Source of the DNA: an uncultured Bacteroidota bacterium
GTDB taxonomy: Bacteria; Bacteroidota; Bacteroidia; Chitinophagales; Chitinophagaceae
Reading direction: 5' to 3'
Assembly: GCA_903865435.1 (NCBI GenBank)
Contig: CAIPJS010000077.1
Location: forward strand, 20,526 to 84,525
Length of the DNA stretch: 64,000 nt
Below the pieces are notes generated by a model, which saw nothing but the letters and a program-made list of their open reading frames with translations, ran no database searches and was not told the DNA's origin. Of this stretch, positions 34,216 through 42,788 are shown in pieces (position 1 is the stretch's first letter; each line of letters starts with the position of its first letter). A program made the position numbers and the translations under genes.

Positions 34216-35961
34216 ATGAAAAAATACAATTTTAAACATATAATGCCATTGGTGCTTTCTTTCGTGGTTATTTTATATGCTTGTAATAAAAACTACCTAG
34301 ATGTTCCAGCCGCTGGTGCGTTAAGCCAGGATGTGTTGGCGAACAAAGTAGGTGTTGAAGCCCTTTTAGTAGGTGCTTATTCTTTATTGGATGGAGAAGG
34401 TAGTAATGCCGGTACAGGAAATGGTCCTTGGGCAACTTCTTCAAGTAACTGGGTATATGGTTCAATTCCAGGAGGGGACGCTCATAAAGGTTCTGATCCA
34501 GGTGACCAAAACTTAATTACTCCAATCGAACAATGGAATGCTACAGCTGCTAACGGATATCTTGATCAATTGTGGCAACAACGTTATGATGGTGTTGCTC
34601 GTTCAAATGAGACTTTAAGAATTCTTAAATTAGCTAAAGACGTAACTGCTGCTGACGTATCTCGTATTACTGCAGAAGCAAGATTTTTACGTGGACATTA
34701 CCATTTCGAATTGGCTAAGAACTTCAACAATATTCCTTACATAGATGAGTCTATCACTTATGTTGCTGGAAACTATTTAGTTGCAAACGGACCAGCTTTG
34801 GCTAAAATTGAAGCTGATTTCGCTTATGCTTATGCAAACTTGCCTGAGACTATGTCTTCAGTAGGTCGTGCTAACAAATGGGCTGCTGCAGCTTACTTAG
34901 CTAAAGTGTATATGTACGAGAAAAAATTCTCTGATGCTAAAGCTTTGTTTACTACAATCATCGCCAATGGTAAAACATCATTAGGCGTTAAATATGCGTT
35001 GATGGACAAATTTGCTGATGTATTTAATCCAGCAAAAAAGAATGGTGCTGAAGACGTATTTACAGTTCAAATGACTGCGAATGATGGTACTGGTGCTGCA
35101 AATGCAAACGCTGGTGACGCCTTAAACTTCCCTTATGGTGGAGAAACAGGATGTTGCGGATTTTTCCAACCTTCATTTGGTTTAGCGAATTCTTTCAAAG
35201 TTGATGCGAATGGCCTTCCTTTATTAGACGGATCATATTACAGCAATCCATTGAAAACAGATATGGGTGTATCTGCTGATAAAGCTTACAGTCCAGATGC
35301 AACAACTCCATTAGATCCTCGTATCGACTGGACAGTGGGTCGTCGTGGTATTCCTTTCTTAGATTGGGGTTTAATGCCAGGTTCTACTTGGGTTCGTAAT
35401 CAAGCTGCTGCTGGTCCTTATGAACCAATTAAGCACTTGTTCTACAAGTCTCAAGAAGGTGTATTTACTGATGGATCTTCATGGACTAATGGATTTACTG
35501 CAAACAACTACCATATTATTCGTTTTGCTGATGTGCTTTTAATGGCTGCTGAAGCAGAAGTATTAGGTGGTGGTTCTCTAACTCAAGCTTTAACTTATGT
35601 TAACTTAGTTCGTGCTCGTGCAGCTAACAAAGCTGGTTATGTTCAAGGATCTGTTGCCAATTATCAAATTGGTTTGTATAAATCTTTCCCAGATGCTACT
35701 TATGCGACTAACGCTATTCGTTTTGAGCGTAAAATTGAATTAGCAATGGAAGGACATCGTTTCTACGATTTAACTCGTTGGGGCGGTGCAAAAGCAGAGT
35801 TAGATGCTTATGCTAAATTTGAAGCTTCTCAAGGTTATTTATCAATGACTGGTGTTACTTATACTACCGGAAAATCTGAATACTTGCCTTTACCACAAGC
35901 TCAAATTGACAAAACTCAAAAAGACGGCAAATCTCTTTTAACTCAAAATCCGGGTTACTAA
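34216..35961 (+). CDS. SusD/RagB family nutrient-binding lipoprotein
   Basis: A 581-residue surface lipoprotein that caps the SusC barrel and captures a glycan or other nutrient. The lipobox ILYAC places the lipid-modified Cys near residue 23. The N-terminal SusD-like domain shows AEARFLRGHYHFELAKNF, and the C-terminal RagB/SusD region includes ADVLLMAAEAEV and AIRFERKIELAMEGHRFYDLTRWG in pieces. The ligand is unknown. It is followed by a terminator at 35991, separating it from the FG-GAP gene, which may still be read through. Confidence 0.95.
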   Translation: MKKYNFKHIMPLVLSFVVILYACNKNYLDVPAAGALSQDVLANKVGVEALLVGAYSLLDGEGSNAGTGNGPWATSSSNWVYGSIPGGDAHKGSDPGDQNLITPIEQWNATAANGYLDQLWQQRYDGVARSNETLRILKLAKDVTAADVSRITAEARFLRGHYHFELAKNFNNIPYIDESITYVAGNYLVANGPALAKIEADFAYAYANLPETMSSVGRANKWAAAAYLAKVYMYEKKFSDAKALFTTIIANGKTSLGVKYALMDKFADVFNPAKKNGAEDVFTVQMTANDGTGAANANAGDALNFPYGGETGCCGFFQPSFGLANSFKVDANGLPLLDGSYYSNPLKTDMGVSADKAYSPDATTPLDPRIDWTVGRRGIPFLDWGLMPGSTWVRNQAAAGPYEPIKHLFYKSQEGVFTDGSSWTNGFTANNYHIIRFADVLLMAAEAEVLGGGSLTQALTYVNLVRARAANKAGYVQGSVANYQIGLYKSFPDATYATNAIRFERKIELAMEGHRFYDLTRWGGAKAELDAYAKFEASQGYLSMTGVTYTTGKSEYLPLPQAQIDKTQKDGKSLLTQNPGY

Positions 35962-35990
35962 TTGATTTAGTTTAGTTGAATTTTATACAA

Positions 35991-36026
35991 AGACCCTTGT
36001 TCCTTATGGAGCAAGGGTCTTTTTTT
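35991..36026 (+). terminator. Intrinsic terminator after susD
   Basis: A 13-bp stem AGACCCTTGTTCC / GGAGCAAGGGTCT (one G-U pair) with a short loop, followed by TTTTTTT. Confidence 0.85.
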
Positions 36027-36102
36027 ATGTGGTTAATAGTAAAACAATTTCTGTTGTATCTTTATATACTCATTAAAACTCCTATAATTCTAAACTTTTT
36101 TT

Positions 36103-39100
36103 ATGTTAAGACAATTCTTTTATTTTGCTTTTATTGGTTTAACAATTAGTTCCTGTAATCTCAAAAAGCCCTTATTTGAGTTGGTAAAATCCAGCCATTC
36201 TGGGATTGATTTTAATAACCAAGTTATAGAAACGGACTCCTTAAATGTTTTAGACGTTTCAAATATTTACAATGGAGGCGGAGTGGGCATTGGCGATTTT
36301 AATAAAGATGGCTTACCCGATATCTATTTTACAGGCAATAGAGTGTCTAACAAATTATACTTAAACAAAGGCGATTTTAAATTCAATGACATCACTAAAG
36401 AGGCGGGTGTAACAGGGGAAGGCAAGTGGAGCAGGGGGGTGTCGGTGATTGATATCAACAACGATGGTTGGCCTGATATTTATGTAAGTGTTACTTTAGA
36501 AAAAGATAGTAACAGAAGAAAAAATATTCTTTACATCAATCAAGGATTGGATAAGAAAGGAGTGCCTCATTTTAAAGATATGGCAGCAGAATATGGACTA
36601 GCAGATACTTCATTTTCTACCATGGCTACTTTTTTTGATTACGACAACGATGGTGATTTAGATATGTTTTTAGTAGTCAATGAAATTAAAGATCCAAGAA
36701 CTCCCAATATCTATCATCCGCGCAATCAAGATCCTTCAACTTTTAGTTCTTGTAAATTGTTTCAAAACAATTGGGACCCCATTTTAAAACATCCTGTATT
36801 TAAAGATGTTTCTGCAAAAGCCGGTATTGTAAGAGAAGGCTATGGACACAATGCAGTCATTACGGATATCAATAAAGATGGCTGGCCTGATATCTATGTG
36901 ACCAACGATTATTTACCCAATGATTATTTATGGATCAACAACCATGATGGCACATTTACCGATCAATTAAGCGTTTATTTTAAACATAGTTCTGTCAATG
37001 CGATGGGCATTGATGTGGCAGACATTAACAATGACGGTTTAATGGATTTTTGTACCCTAGACATGAATCCGCGCGATAACTACCGAAAAAAAATGATGAT
37101 GAATGCCAATAGTTATCAAACATTTCAAAACAATGATTTGTATGGCTATAGTTATCAATACGTGCGCAATACACTTCAAATTAATCAAGGTCCTAGGGTC
37201 AATCAAAACGATTCTATTGGGGCGCCTATCTTTAGTGAAATTGGATTTTTATCGGGCATTGCAGAAACCGATTGGAGTTGGACCCCTCTGTTGGCCGATT
37301 TTGACAATGATGGCCATAGAGATCTGATTGTGACCAACGGTTTCCCCAAAGATGTTACTGATCATGATTTTATTACCTATCGAAATAAGGCCTTTAGTGT
37401 CGCTACAAAATCACAATTATTAATGGCTATCCCCGAAGTTAAAATTCATAATTATGCATTTAAAAATAATGCCAATTTAACTTTTACAGATGTGTCAAGC
37501 AGCTGGGGTTTGAATACGCCTAGTTTTTCAAACGGTGCTGTATATGTAGATTTAAACAATGATGGGGCATTGGATTTAGTTGTAAACAATATCAATGATG
37601 TGGCTTCAATTTATAAAAACACTCAAGCCCAACAAAATAAAACACCGCAACATTATTTAGAAGTCAAATTAATAGGGGATACGTTAAATATAAATGGACT
37701 TGGAGCATCAGTAACCATTTTTTATGATCACAATAAAAAACAAATTTGGGAAAATTCACCTTATAGGGGTTATTTATCTACAGTGCAGGATAGGGCACAT
37801 TTTGGGCTAGGTGCAATCAATAACATTGATTCTTTATTGGTTCAATGGCAAGGCGGAAAAATTGAGGTACAAAAAAACATTGCGGCGAATCAATTGCTTT
37901 TTATCAAGAAATCAAATGCGAAAGACGCTACGCCAACAGCTGCGCCTGTATTTGCTGAAAAATCTTTATTTAAAGAAGTAACTCGTTCTTTGGGTGTGCA
38001 ATACATGCATCAACAAAATGATTTTGTCGATTTTAACATTCAAAAATTATTACCACATAAATTTTCTGAATACGGTCCGGCCATTGCCGTGGGAGATATT
38101 GATGGCAATGGATTGGATGATATGATATTAGGTGGAGCAAGCAATTATAGTCCGCAAATATTTTTACAACAAGCCAATGGCAAGTTTATACAATCTGCTT
38201 TATTACCCAAAGTAAACTACAATAAACCCAATAGTGATTTAGGCTTATTGTTATTAGATGTGGACGGAGACGGTGATTTAGACTTGTATATTAGTAGTGG
38301 AGGTTTTGAGCATACTTCGGGCGATGTTTCTTATCAAGATCAGTTGTACATCAATGATGGTAAAGCTAAATTTACACTAAGTGCTGATGCCATACCAACC
38401 AATCATACAAGCAAATTATGTGTTCGTGCCATAGATTATGATAAGGATGGAGATTTGGATTTATTTGTATCTGGAAGGGTAGATCCTTGGAATTATCCAA
38501 AAGCCGTATCTAGTTATATTTATAGAAATGACAGTAAAGATGGTGTAGTAAAATACACAGATGTAACCAAGTTTGTAGCAAAAGATTTAGTAAATATTGG
38601 TTTGGTTTGCGATGCCTTATTTACCGATTTTGACAATGATGGTTGGCCCGATTTAATTTTAACGGGTGAATGGATGCCTATTACTTTTTTGAAAAATGAG
38701 CATGGTATTTTCAAAAATGTATCTGCTACTTCTGGAATCAACAATCAAGTAGGCTGGTGGAATTCTATTACGGCTGGAGATTTTGACAATGATGGCAAAA
38801 TGGATTACATCATAGGCAATATGGGATTGAATTCTTTTTACAGAGCAAGTGAACCATATCCTGTTTCTATTTATGCCAAGGATTTTGACAACAATGGAAG
38901 TTATGACGCATTCCCAACTTTATATTTACCCAGTAGCGATATAGATACTGTCAAAAAAGAATATCCTGCACAAGTAAGAGAGGATATTGTGAAGCAAATG
39001 ATTGGCATGCGTTCTATTTTCCAAAACTATAAAACCTTTGCAAAGGCAGACATCAATCAGGTGTTGACCAAGGAGCAATTAAAAGGCGCGCAAATTTTAA

Positions 39101-39687
39101 AAGCGAATAATTTTAATTCGGTTTACCTTAAAAATAAAGGAGACGGAAAGTTTGAACTGATGCCACTTCCTATACAAGCTCAATTTTCAACTTTAAATGG
39201 GATGGTAGTGGATGATTTTGATGGAGATGGCAATTTGGATGTACTCATCAATGGGAACGACTTTGGTACTGAGGTTTCCGTAGGTAGGTATGATGCCTTA
39301 AATGGGCTATTGTTAAAAGGAAATGGCCAAGGTGGGGCTAATGGGTTTACGCCCTTATCCATCTTAGAAAGTGGCATTTTTATCCCAGGAAATGGAAAGG
39401 CATTGGTAAAATTAAGAGGGGCCAATGGGAAGTATTTATTGGCAGCATCTCAAAACAAGGGGGCTTTAAAGATATTTGAATTAAAAAATAAGGGTACTAT
39501 TTTACCTGTTGGCCCGAATGATGCTTCGGCCACCATCGAATATAAAAATGGGAAAAAAAGAAAACAAGAATTCTATTATGGGAATTCGTTTTTGTCACAA
39601 TCAGCCAGATTCATCAATAGCAATGAGGCTATTAAAATGATTACAATCATAAACCAAAAAGGGGCAAGTAGAACAATTAATTATTAA
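36103..39687 (+). CDS. VCBS/FG-GAP repeat lipoprotein with ASPIC/UnbV domain (CRTAC1-like)
   Basis: A 1194-residue surface or periplasmic lipoprotein (lipobox TISSC, Cys about residue 17). I count 14 calcium-binding-type DxNxDGxxD repeats (e.g. DFNKDGLPDIYF, DYDNDGDLDMFL, DFDGDGNLDVLI), forming two FG-GAP propellers. Between them, near residues 515-600, lies an ASPIC/UnbV domain (INGLGASVTIFY... AHFGLGA... VQWQGGK). There is no recognisable catalytic site. Such proteins commonly accompany SusC/SusD pairs in Bacteroidota and probably bind substrate or hold proteins at the surface; that role is inference. The haloperoxidase-like gene follows by 32 nt. Confidence 0.88.
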   Translation: MLRQFFYFAFIGLTISSCNLKKPLFELVKSSHSGIDFNNQVIETDSLNVLDVSNIYNGGGVGIGDFNKDGLPDIYFTGNRVSNKLYLNKGDFKFNDITKEAGVTGEGKWSRGVSVIDINNDGWPDIYVSVTLEKDSNRRKNILYINQGLDKKGVPHFKDMAAEYGLADTSFSTMATFFDYDNDGDLDMFLVVNEIKDPRTPNIYHPRNQDPSTFSSCKLFQNNWDPILKHPVFKDVSAKAGIVREGYGHNAVITDINKDGWPDIYVTNDYLPNDYLWINNHDGTFTDQLSVYFKHSSVNAMGIDVADINNDGLMDFCTLDMNPRDNYRKKMMMNANSYQTFQNNDLYGYSYQYVRNTLQINQGPRVNQNDSIGAPIFSEIGFLSGIAETDWSWTPLLADFDNDGHRDLIVTNGFPKDVTDHDFITYRNKAFSVATKSQLLMAIPEVKIHNYAFKNNANLTFTDVSSSWGLNTPSFSNGAVYVDLNNDGALDLVVNNINDVASIYKNTQAQQNKTPQHYLEVKLIGDTLNINGLGASVTIFYDHNKKQIWENSPYRGYLSTVQDRAHFGLGAINNIDSLLVQWQGGKIEVQKNIAANQLLFIKKSNAKDATPTAAPVFAEKSLFKEVTRSLGVQYMHQQNDFVDFNIQKLLPHKFSEYGPAIAVGDIDGNGLDDMILGGASNYSPQIFLQQANGKFIQSALLPKVNYNKPNSDLGLLLLDVDGDGDLDLYISSGGFEHTSGDVSYQDQLYINDGKAKFTLSADAIPTNHTSKLCVRAIDYDKDGDLDLFVSGRVDPWNYPKAVSSYIYRNDSKDGVVKYTDVTKFVAKDLVNIGLVCDALFTDFDNDGWPDLILTGEWMPITFLKNEHGIFKNVSATSGINNQVGWWNSITAGDFDNDGKMDYIIGNMGLNSFYRASEPYPVSIYAKDFDNNGSYDAFPTLYLPSSDIDTVKKEYPAQVREDIVKQMIGMRSIFQNYKTFAKADINQVLTKEQLKGAQILKANNFNSVYLKNKGDGKFELMPLPIQAQFSTLNGMVVDDFDGDGNLDVLINGNDFGTEVSVGRYDALNGLLLKGNGQGGANGFTPLSILESGIFIPGNGKALVKLRGANGKYLLAASQNKGALKIFELKNKGTILPVGPNDASATIEYKNGKKRKQEFYYGNSFLSQSARFINSNEAIKMITIINQKGASRTINY

Positions 39688-39719
39688 ATTGTGACTACAT
39701 CAAAAGCAAATAAAGTAAA

Positions 39720-41042
39720 ATGAAACATTATTTAAAATCATACGCACAACTTGCATTCCTACTTCTTTTATTCGCTTCCTGTTCACATATGAAACCTGCT
39801 AAATTGGTGGATGTTGATGTGTTAAGAAACAACGAAGATCAATTGACGCAAGTTATTATTTACGATGTTTTCACGCCCCCCGTGGCAAGCAGAATTTATG
39901 TGTATTCTTCGATTGCTTCTTATGAAGCCATTCGATTTAGCAAAGAAGGGTCTGTTTCAATAGCCGAAAAATTATATGGATTTGGTACCATGCCCACACC
40001 GGAGAAAGGTAAAAATTACAATTTCACATTAGCCGCTACCAAAGCATTTTTTAAAGTGGCAAGAAATGTAAAGGTGTTTTCGGTAGATTCTTTAACCAAG
40101 TATGAAGCATCTGTTTATTCTAATTATAAAGAAAACTTGGACGAAACAACTTATGCCAATTCAGTTGCCTTTGGTGATTCAGTGGCATCGGTAGTTTTGG
40201 CAAGAGCAAAAACGGATGGCTATGCAAAATCTAGAGGAAAACAAAAATATTTGGGTAGCAACGAGCCTGGGAAATGGCGTCCTACCCCTCCCGATTATAT
40301 GGATGGTGTTGAATGGTGTTGGAATACCATGAAGCCATTGGTATTGGATTCGGCATCACAGTTCATTCCCAATCGCCCACCAGTGTATGATACCAAACCA
40401 GGTTCAGTGTATTATAATATGATGAAAGAAGTGTACATCATTAATAAAAATTTAACTGATGAGCAAAAGCTGATTGCAAAATATTGGGATGACAATCCAT
40501 TTGTATTAGAACATAGCGGACATATGATGTTTGGCAATAAAAAAATCACTCCAGGTGGACATTGGATGGGTATAGCCGCACAAATTATAGATCAAAAAAA
40601 AGCAGATCCAGTAAAAGCAGCCCAAACCTTTGCATTAACCTCTATTGCTTTGTTTGATGGATTTATTTCTTGTTGGGATGAGAAATACAGAAGTAGTTAT
40701 GTACGTCCAGGTACTGCCATCAATGAATTGGTTGATAAAAATTGGGCAACTTTATTACAAACGCCCCCTTTTCCAGAATATCCAAGCGGACATAGTACGA
40801 TTACTGCTTCAGCAGCCACAGTATTGACCAAATTGTATGGAGACAACATCGCATTTGAAGACTCTAGCGATTTCCAATATATAGGTTTGAAAAGAAAATT
40901 TAATTCATTCCATCAAGCAGCTGCAGAATGCTCGATGAGTAGGGTATATGGTGGCATTCACTATGTATTGAGTGTGAATACAGGTGCTGATATGGGAAAA
41001 CAAGTGGGAAATTTGGTTGTGAGTAAATTACTAAAGGAATAA
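39720..41042 (+). CDS. Vanadium-dependent haloperoxidase-like / PAP2-superfamily lipoprotein
   Basis: A 440-residue all-helical lipoprotein (lipobox FASC, Cys about residue 21). The active-site pattern of vanadate haloperoxidases and PAP2 phosphatases is present: KYRSSYVRPG (Lys and Arg), EYPSGHSTITAS near residue 352 and SRVYGGIHYVLSVNTG near residue 405 with Arg and His. The aspartate of the usual GxHxxxD is a serine here. It would act outside the inner membrane as a haloperoxidase or an acid phosphatase; sequence alone does not decide. It is 32 nt from the FG-GAP gene and closes the plus-strand block. Confidence 0.85.
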   Translation: MKHYLKSYAQLAFLLLLFASCSHMKPAKLVDVDVLRNNEDQLTQVIIYDVFTPPVASRIYVYSSIASYEAIRFSKEGSVSIAEKLYGFGTMPTPEKGKNYNFTLAATKAFFKVARNVKVFSVDSLTKYEASVYSNYKENLDETTYANSVAFGDSVASVVLARAKTDGYAKSRGKQKYLGSNEPGKWRPTPPDYMDGVEWCWNTMKPLVLDSASQFIPNRPPVYDTKPGSVYYNMMKEVYIINKNLTDEQKLIAKYWDDNPFVLEHSGHMMFGNKKITPGGHWMGIAAQIIDQKKADPVKAAQTFALTSIALFDGFISCWDEKYRSSYVRPGTAINELVDKNWATLLQTPPFPEYPSGHSTITASAATVLTKLYGDNIAFEDSSDFQYIGLKRKFNSFHQAAAECSMSRVYGGIHYVLSVNTGADMGKQVGNLVVSKLLKE

Positions 41043-41060
41043 AAATTAAATTCTAAATAA

Positions 41061-41097
41061 AATAGAGGGTTGCTTTATACAGTGACCCTTTATTTTT
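41061..41097. terminator. Possible bidirectional terminator
   Basis: A-rich flank, AGGGT (41066-41070) pairing with ACCCT (41085-41089), then TTTATTTTTT, between the convergent haloperoxidase-like and TSUP genes. The stem is short and the TSUP stop codon lies inside. Confidence 0.4.
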
Positions 41098-41842
41098 TAA
41101 ATAGCATCAACAAGGAACCTAAAAGAGTTAATACAATAATTAGTTTTCGGAAATGGGCTTCTTTTACTTTGTTAACTATTTTCAATCCCAAGAAAAATCC
41201 TATTATCAGGGTAGGCAATAAGAAGGCATCAATCTTTATACTTTCTAGGGTAATGTTTTTCCAAAAAAATATTTGGAAAGGCAGCTTGAATAAGTTCATG
41301 AATAAAAATATCCATGCGGCTGTTCCAATAAAGTCATTTTTTTCTAATCGCATAGCCAAAAAATATAAATTTGAAAACGCTCCCGCTAAATTGCCTAGCA
41401 TGGTGGTAATGCCCGAAGCAAGGCCCGTGCTGGCTACAAAGAAAGGGTGGGTAGGTACTTTTTTGGATTTTCGCAATTCCATAAAAATAATAATGACGAT
41501 TGTCATCAATATAATCACAGCCATTATTTTTCTAAAAACTATTTCATTCAGGTCTTTCCCAACATACATGCCAATTAAAATACCTGCCATCATCCAAGGA
41601 ACAATTTTCCAAAAATGGATCCATTGTGCATGTCGATGGTAATAGATTACTGCAGCAATATCAGCTATACACAATAGGGGCAGGATAATACCCGTAGAGG
41701 CTTTGCTACCAAATGCAAAAGCCATGATTGTTACACTAAGCATATCAATTCCCTTAAGTCCTGCTTTTCCAAGTCCTGTAAAAAAGGAAGCCAATAAAAT
41801 AAAGCCCCAGGTAGATAAAGAATAGAGTGCGATGGTGTTCAT
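41090..41842 (-). CDS. Sulfite exporter TauE/SafE (TSUP) family membrane protein
   Basis: A 250-residue inner-membrane protein with about eight hydrophobic segments. The two half-repeats of the family can be seen: FFTGLGKAGLKGIDMLSV in the first helix region and SGITTMLGNLAGAFSNLYFL in the second. The substrate is unknown; family members move sulfite, sulfoacetate or other organic anions. Its ATG overlaps the pxpB stop by 4 bp, so it is co-translated with pxpB and may transport a substrate or product of 5-oxoprolinase metabolism. That link rests on context only. Confidence 0.87.
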   Translation of the reverse strand: MNTIALYSLSTWGFILLASFFTGLGKAGLKGIDMLSVTIMAFAFGSKASTGIILPLLCIADIAAVIYYHRHAQWIHFWKIVPWMMAGILIGMYVGKDLNEIVFRKIMAVIILMTIVIIIFMELRKSKKVPTHPFFVASTGLASGITTMLGNLAGAFSNLYFLAMRLEKNDFIGTAAWIFLFMNLFKLPFQIFFWKNITLESIKIDAFLLPTLIIGFFLGLKIVNKVKEAHFRKLIIVLTLLGSLLMLFKK

Positions 41843-42612
41843 TTTATTTTTATAAATATTGAGTAGTCGTAAATATTTTTGCTTTCCATTTTTTCAAATA
41901 AAGCTTTATCAATCGAATAAAATTGTACTTGATCACCCACTTTAAACAAAGCTAATTTTGAAGGATTGTGATCAAAGATTTGAAGCGGGGTTCGGCCAAT
42001 AATTTGCCATCCACCAGGAGAATTTTTTGGATAAATTCCTGTCTGTGACCCAGCAATACCAACGCTTCCTGCCATTACATTTTGTCGAGGGGTAGCTTGT
42101 CTAGGCACTTGTATTTGATCATTTACATTGCCCATATAAGCAAAGCCTGGCATAAATCCCAAACAAAAAACATTGTATACTTCTTGGGTATGTATTTCAA
42201 CAATACTTTCAATAGATAGGTTTTTTAATTGTGCAATGGCTTCTAGATCTATTCCATATTCCAATTCGTAACAAACAGGCACTTTGATAATTTTATTTAC
42301 TGCAACATCTAGTTTTAAGTTTGTTGCTGCTATAATGGGGGGTAATTTATTTTGTACAAAACTTAAAGGGTCGATTTTTTCTGATCTATAAAATATTTCT
42401 ATATCATAAACAAGGGTTATGGTCTGATAAGCCGGTATAATATCTTTAATCCAACTATGAACGCTTTTTAATTCATGGCAGGCAGCAGTAATTTTCTTAA
42501 TATAAAGAATTGATTCTTTGGAAGGAGGCTCCAATATAGACAGCAAAATGGCATGGTCACCCAGATAATTCATTTGAAGTACTGTGCCTTTAAAAGCTGA
42601 TTCAGATTGCAT
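41839..42612 (-). CDS. pxpB: 5-oxoprolinase subunit PxpB (KipI-like)
   Basis: A 257-residue protein of the allophanate hydrolase subunit 1/KipI family, partner of PxpC. The C-terminal cyclophilin-like domain is unmistakable: VFCLGFMPGFAYMGNV, PRQATPRQNVMAGSVGIAG, and GGWQIIGRTPLQIFD. The N-terminal domain has LGDHAILLSI. An alternative start at Met14 (42573) cannot be excluded. It lies 11.3 kb from pxpC, with the plus-strand susCD block between; a downstream TSUP gene overlaps it by 4 bp. Confidence 0.92.
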   Translation of the reverse strand: MQSESAFKGTVLQMNYLGDHAILLSILEPPSKESILYIKKITAACHELKSVHSWIKDIIPAYQTITLVYDIEIFYRSEKIDPLSFVQNKLPPIIAATNLKLDVAVNKIIKVPVCYELEYGIDLEAIAQLKNLSIESIVEIHTQEVYNVFCLGFMPGFAYMGNVNDQIQVPRQATPRQNVMAGSVGIAGSQTGIYPKNSPGGWQIIGRTPLQIFDHNPSKLALFKVGDQVQFYSIDKALFEKMESKNIYDYSIFIKIK

Positions 42613-42674
42613 GCCAAAAGGTAATAATATTTACGCTATTTATAAAAAAAAGCTCTTTTTTGGACGTTCAACAC

Positions 42675-42705
42675 TTTATAAAACAAGCTAAAAAAGGTAT
42701 ATTTG
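42675..42705 (+). promoter_or_regulatory. Candidate promoter of the GH30-GH3 pair
   Basis: TTTA (42675-42678), 19 nt, then TATATTTG (42698-42705), a perfect TAnnTTTG box. It leaves a leader of about 75 nt before the GH30 ATG. Confidence 0.45.
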
Positions 42706-42788
42706 AAATGATTAAAAACCGACCATAGCTGCTTTTAAACACTAAAGTTATCTTTAGATTTTTCTACTAGATTGATCAAAAACACAAA

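Noticed and set aside
30580-41089. Mobile element carrying the susCD block
   Set aside because: No integrase, transposase, tRNA-end attachment site or flanking direct repeat could be seen; the insertion idea is kept only as an inference.
41070-41642. Plus-strand 190-aa ORF
   Set aside because: It lies opposite the well-supported TSUP gene, and its basic, low-complexity product is a reverse-strand shadow of that membrane protein.
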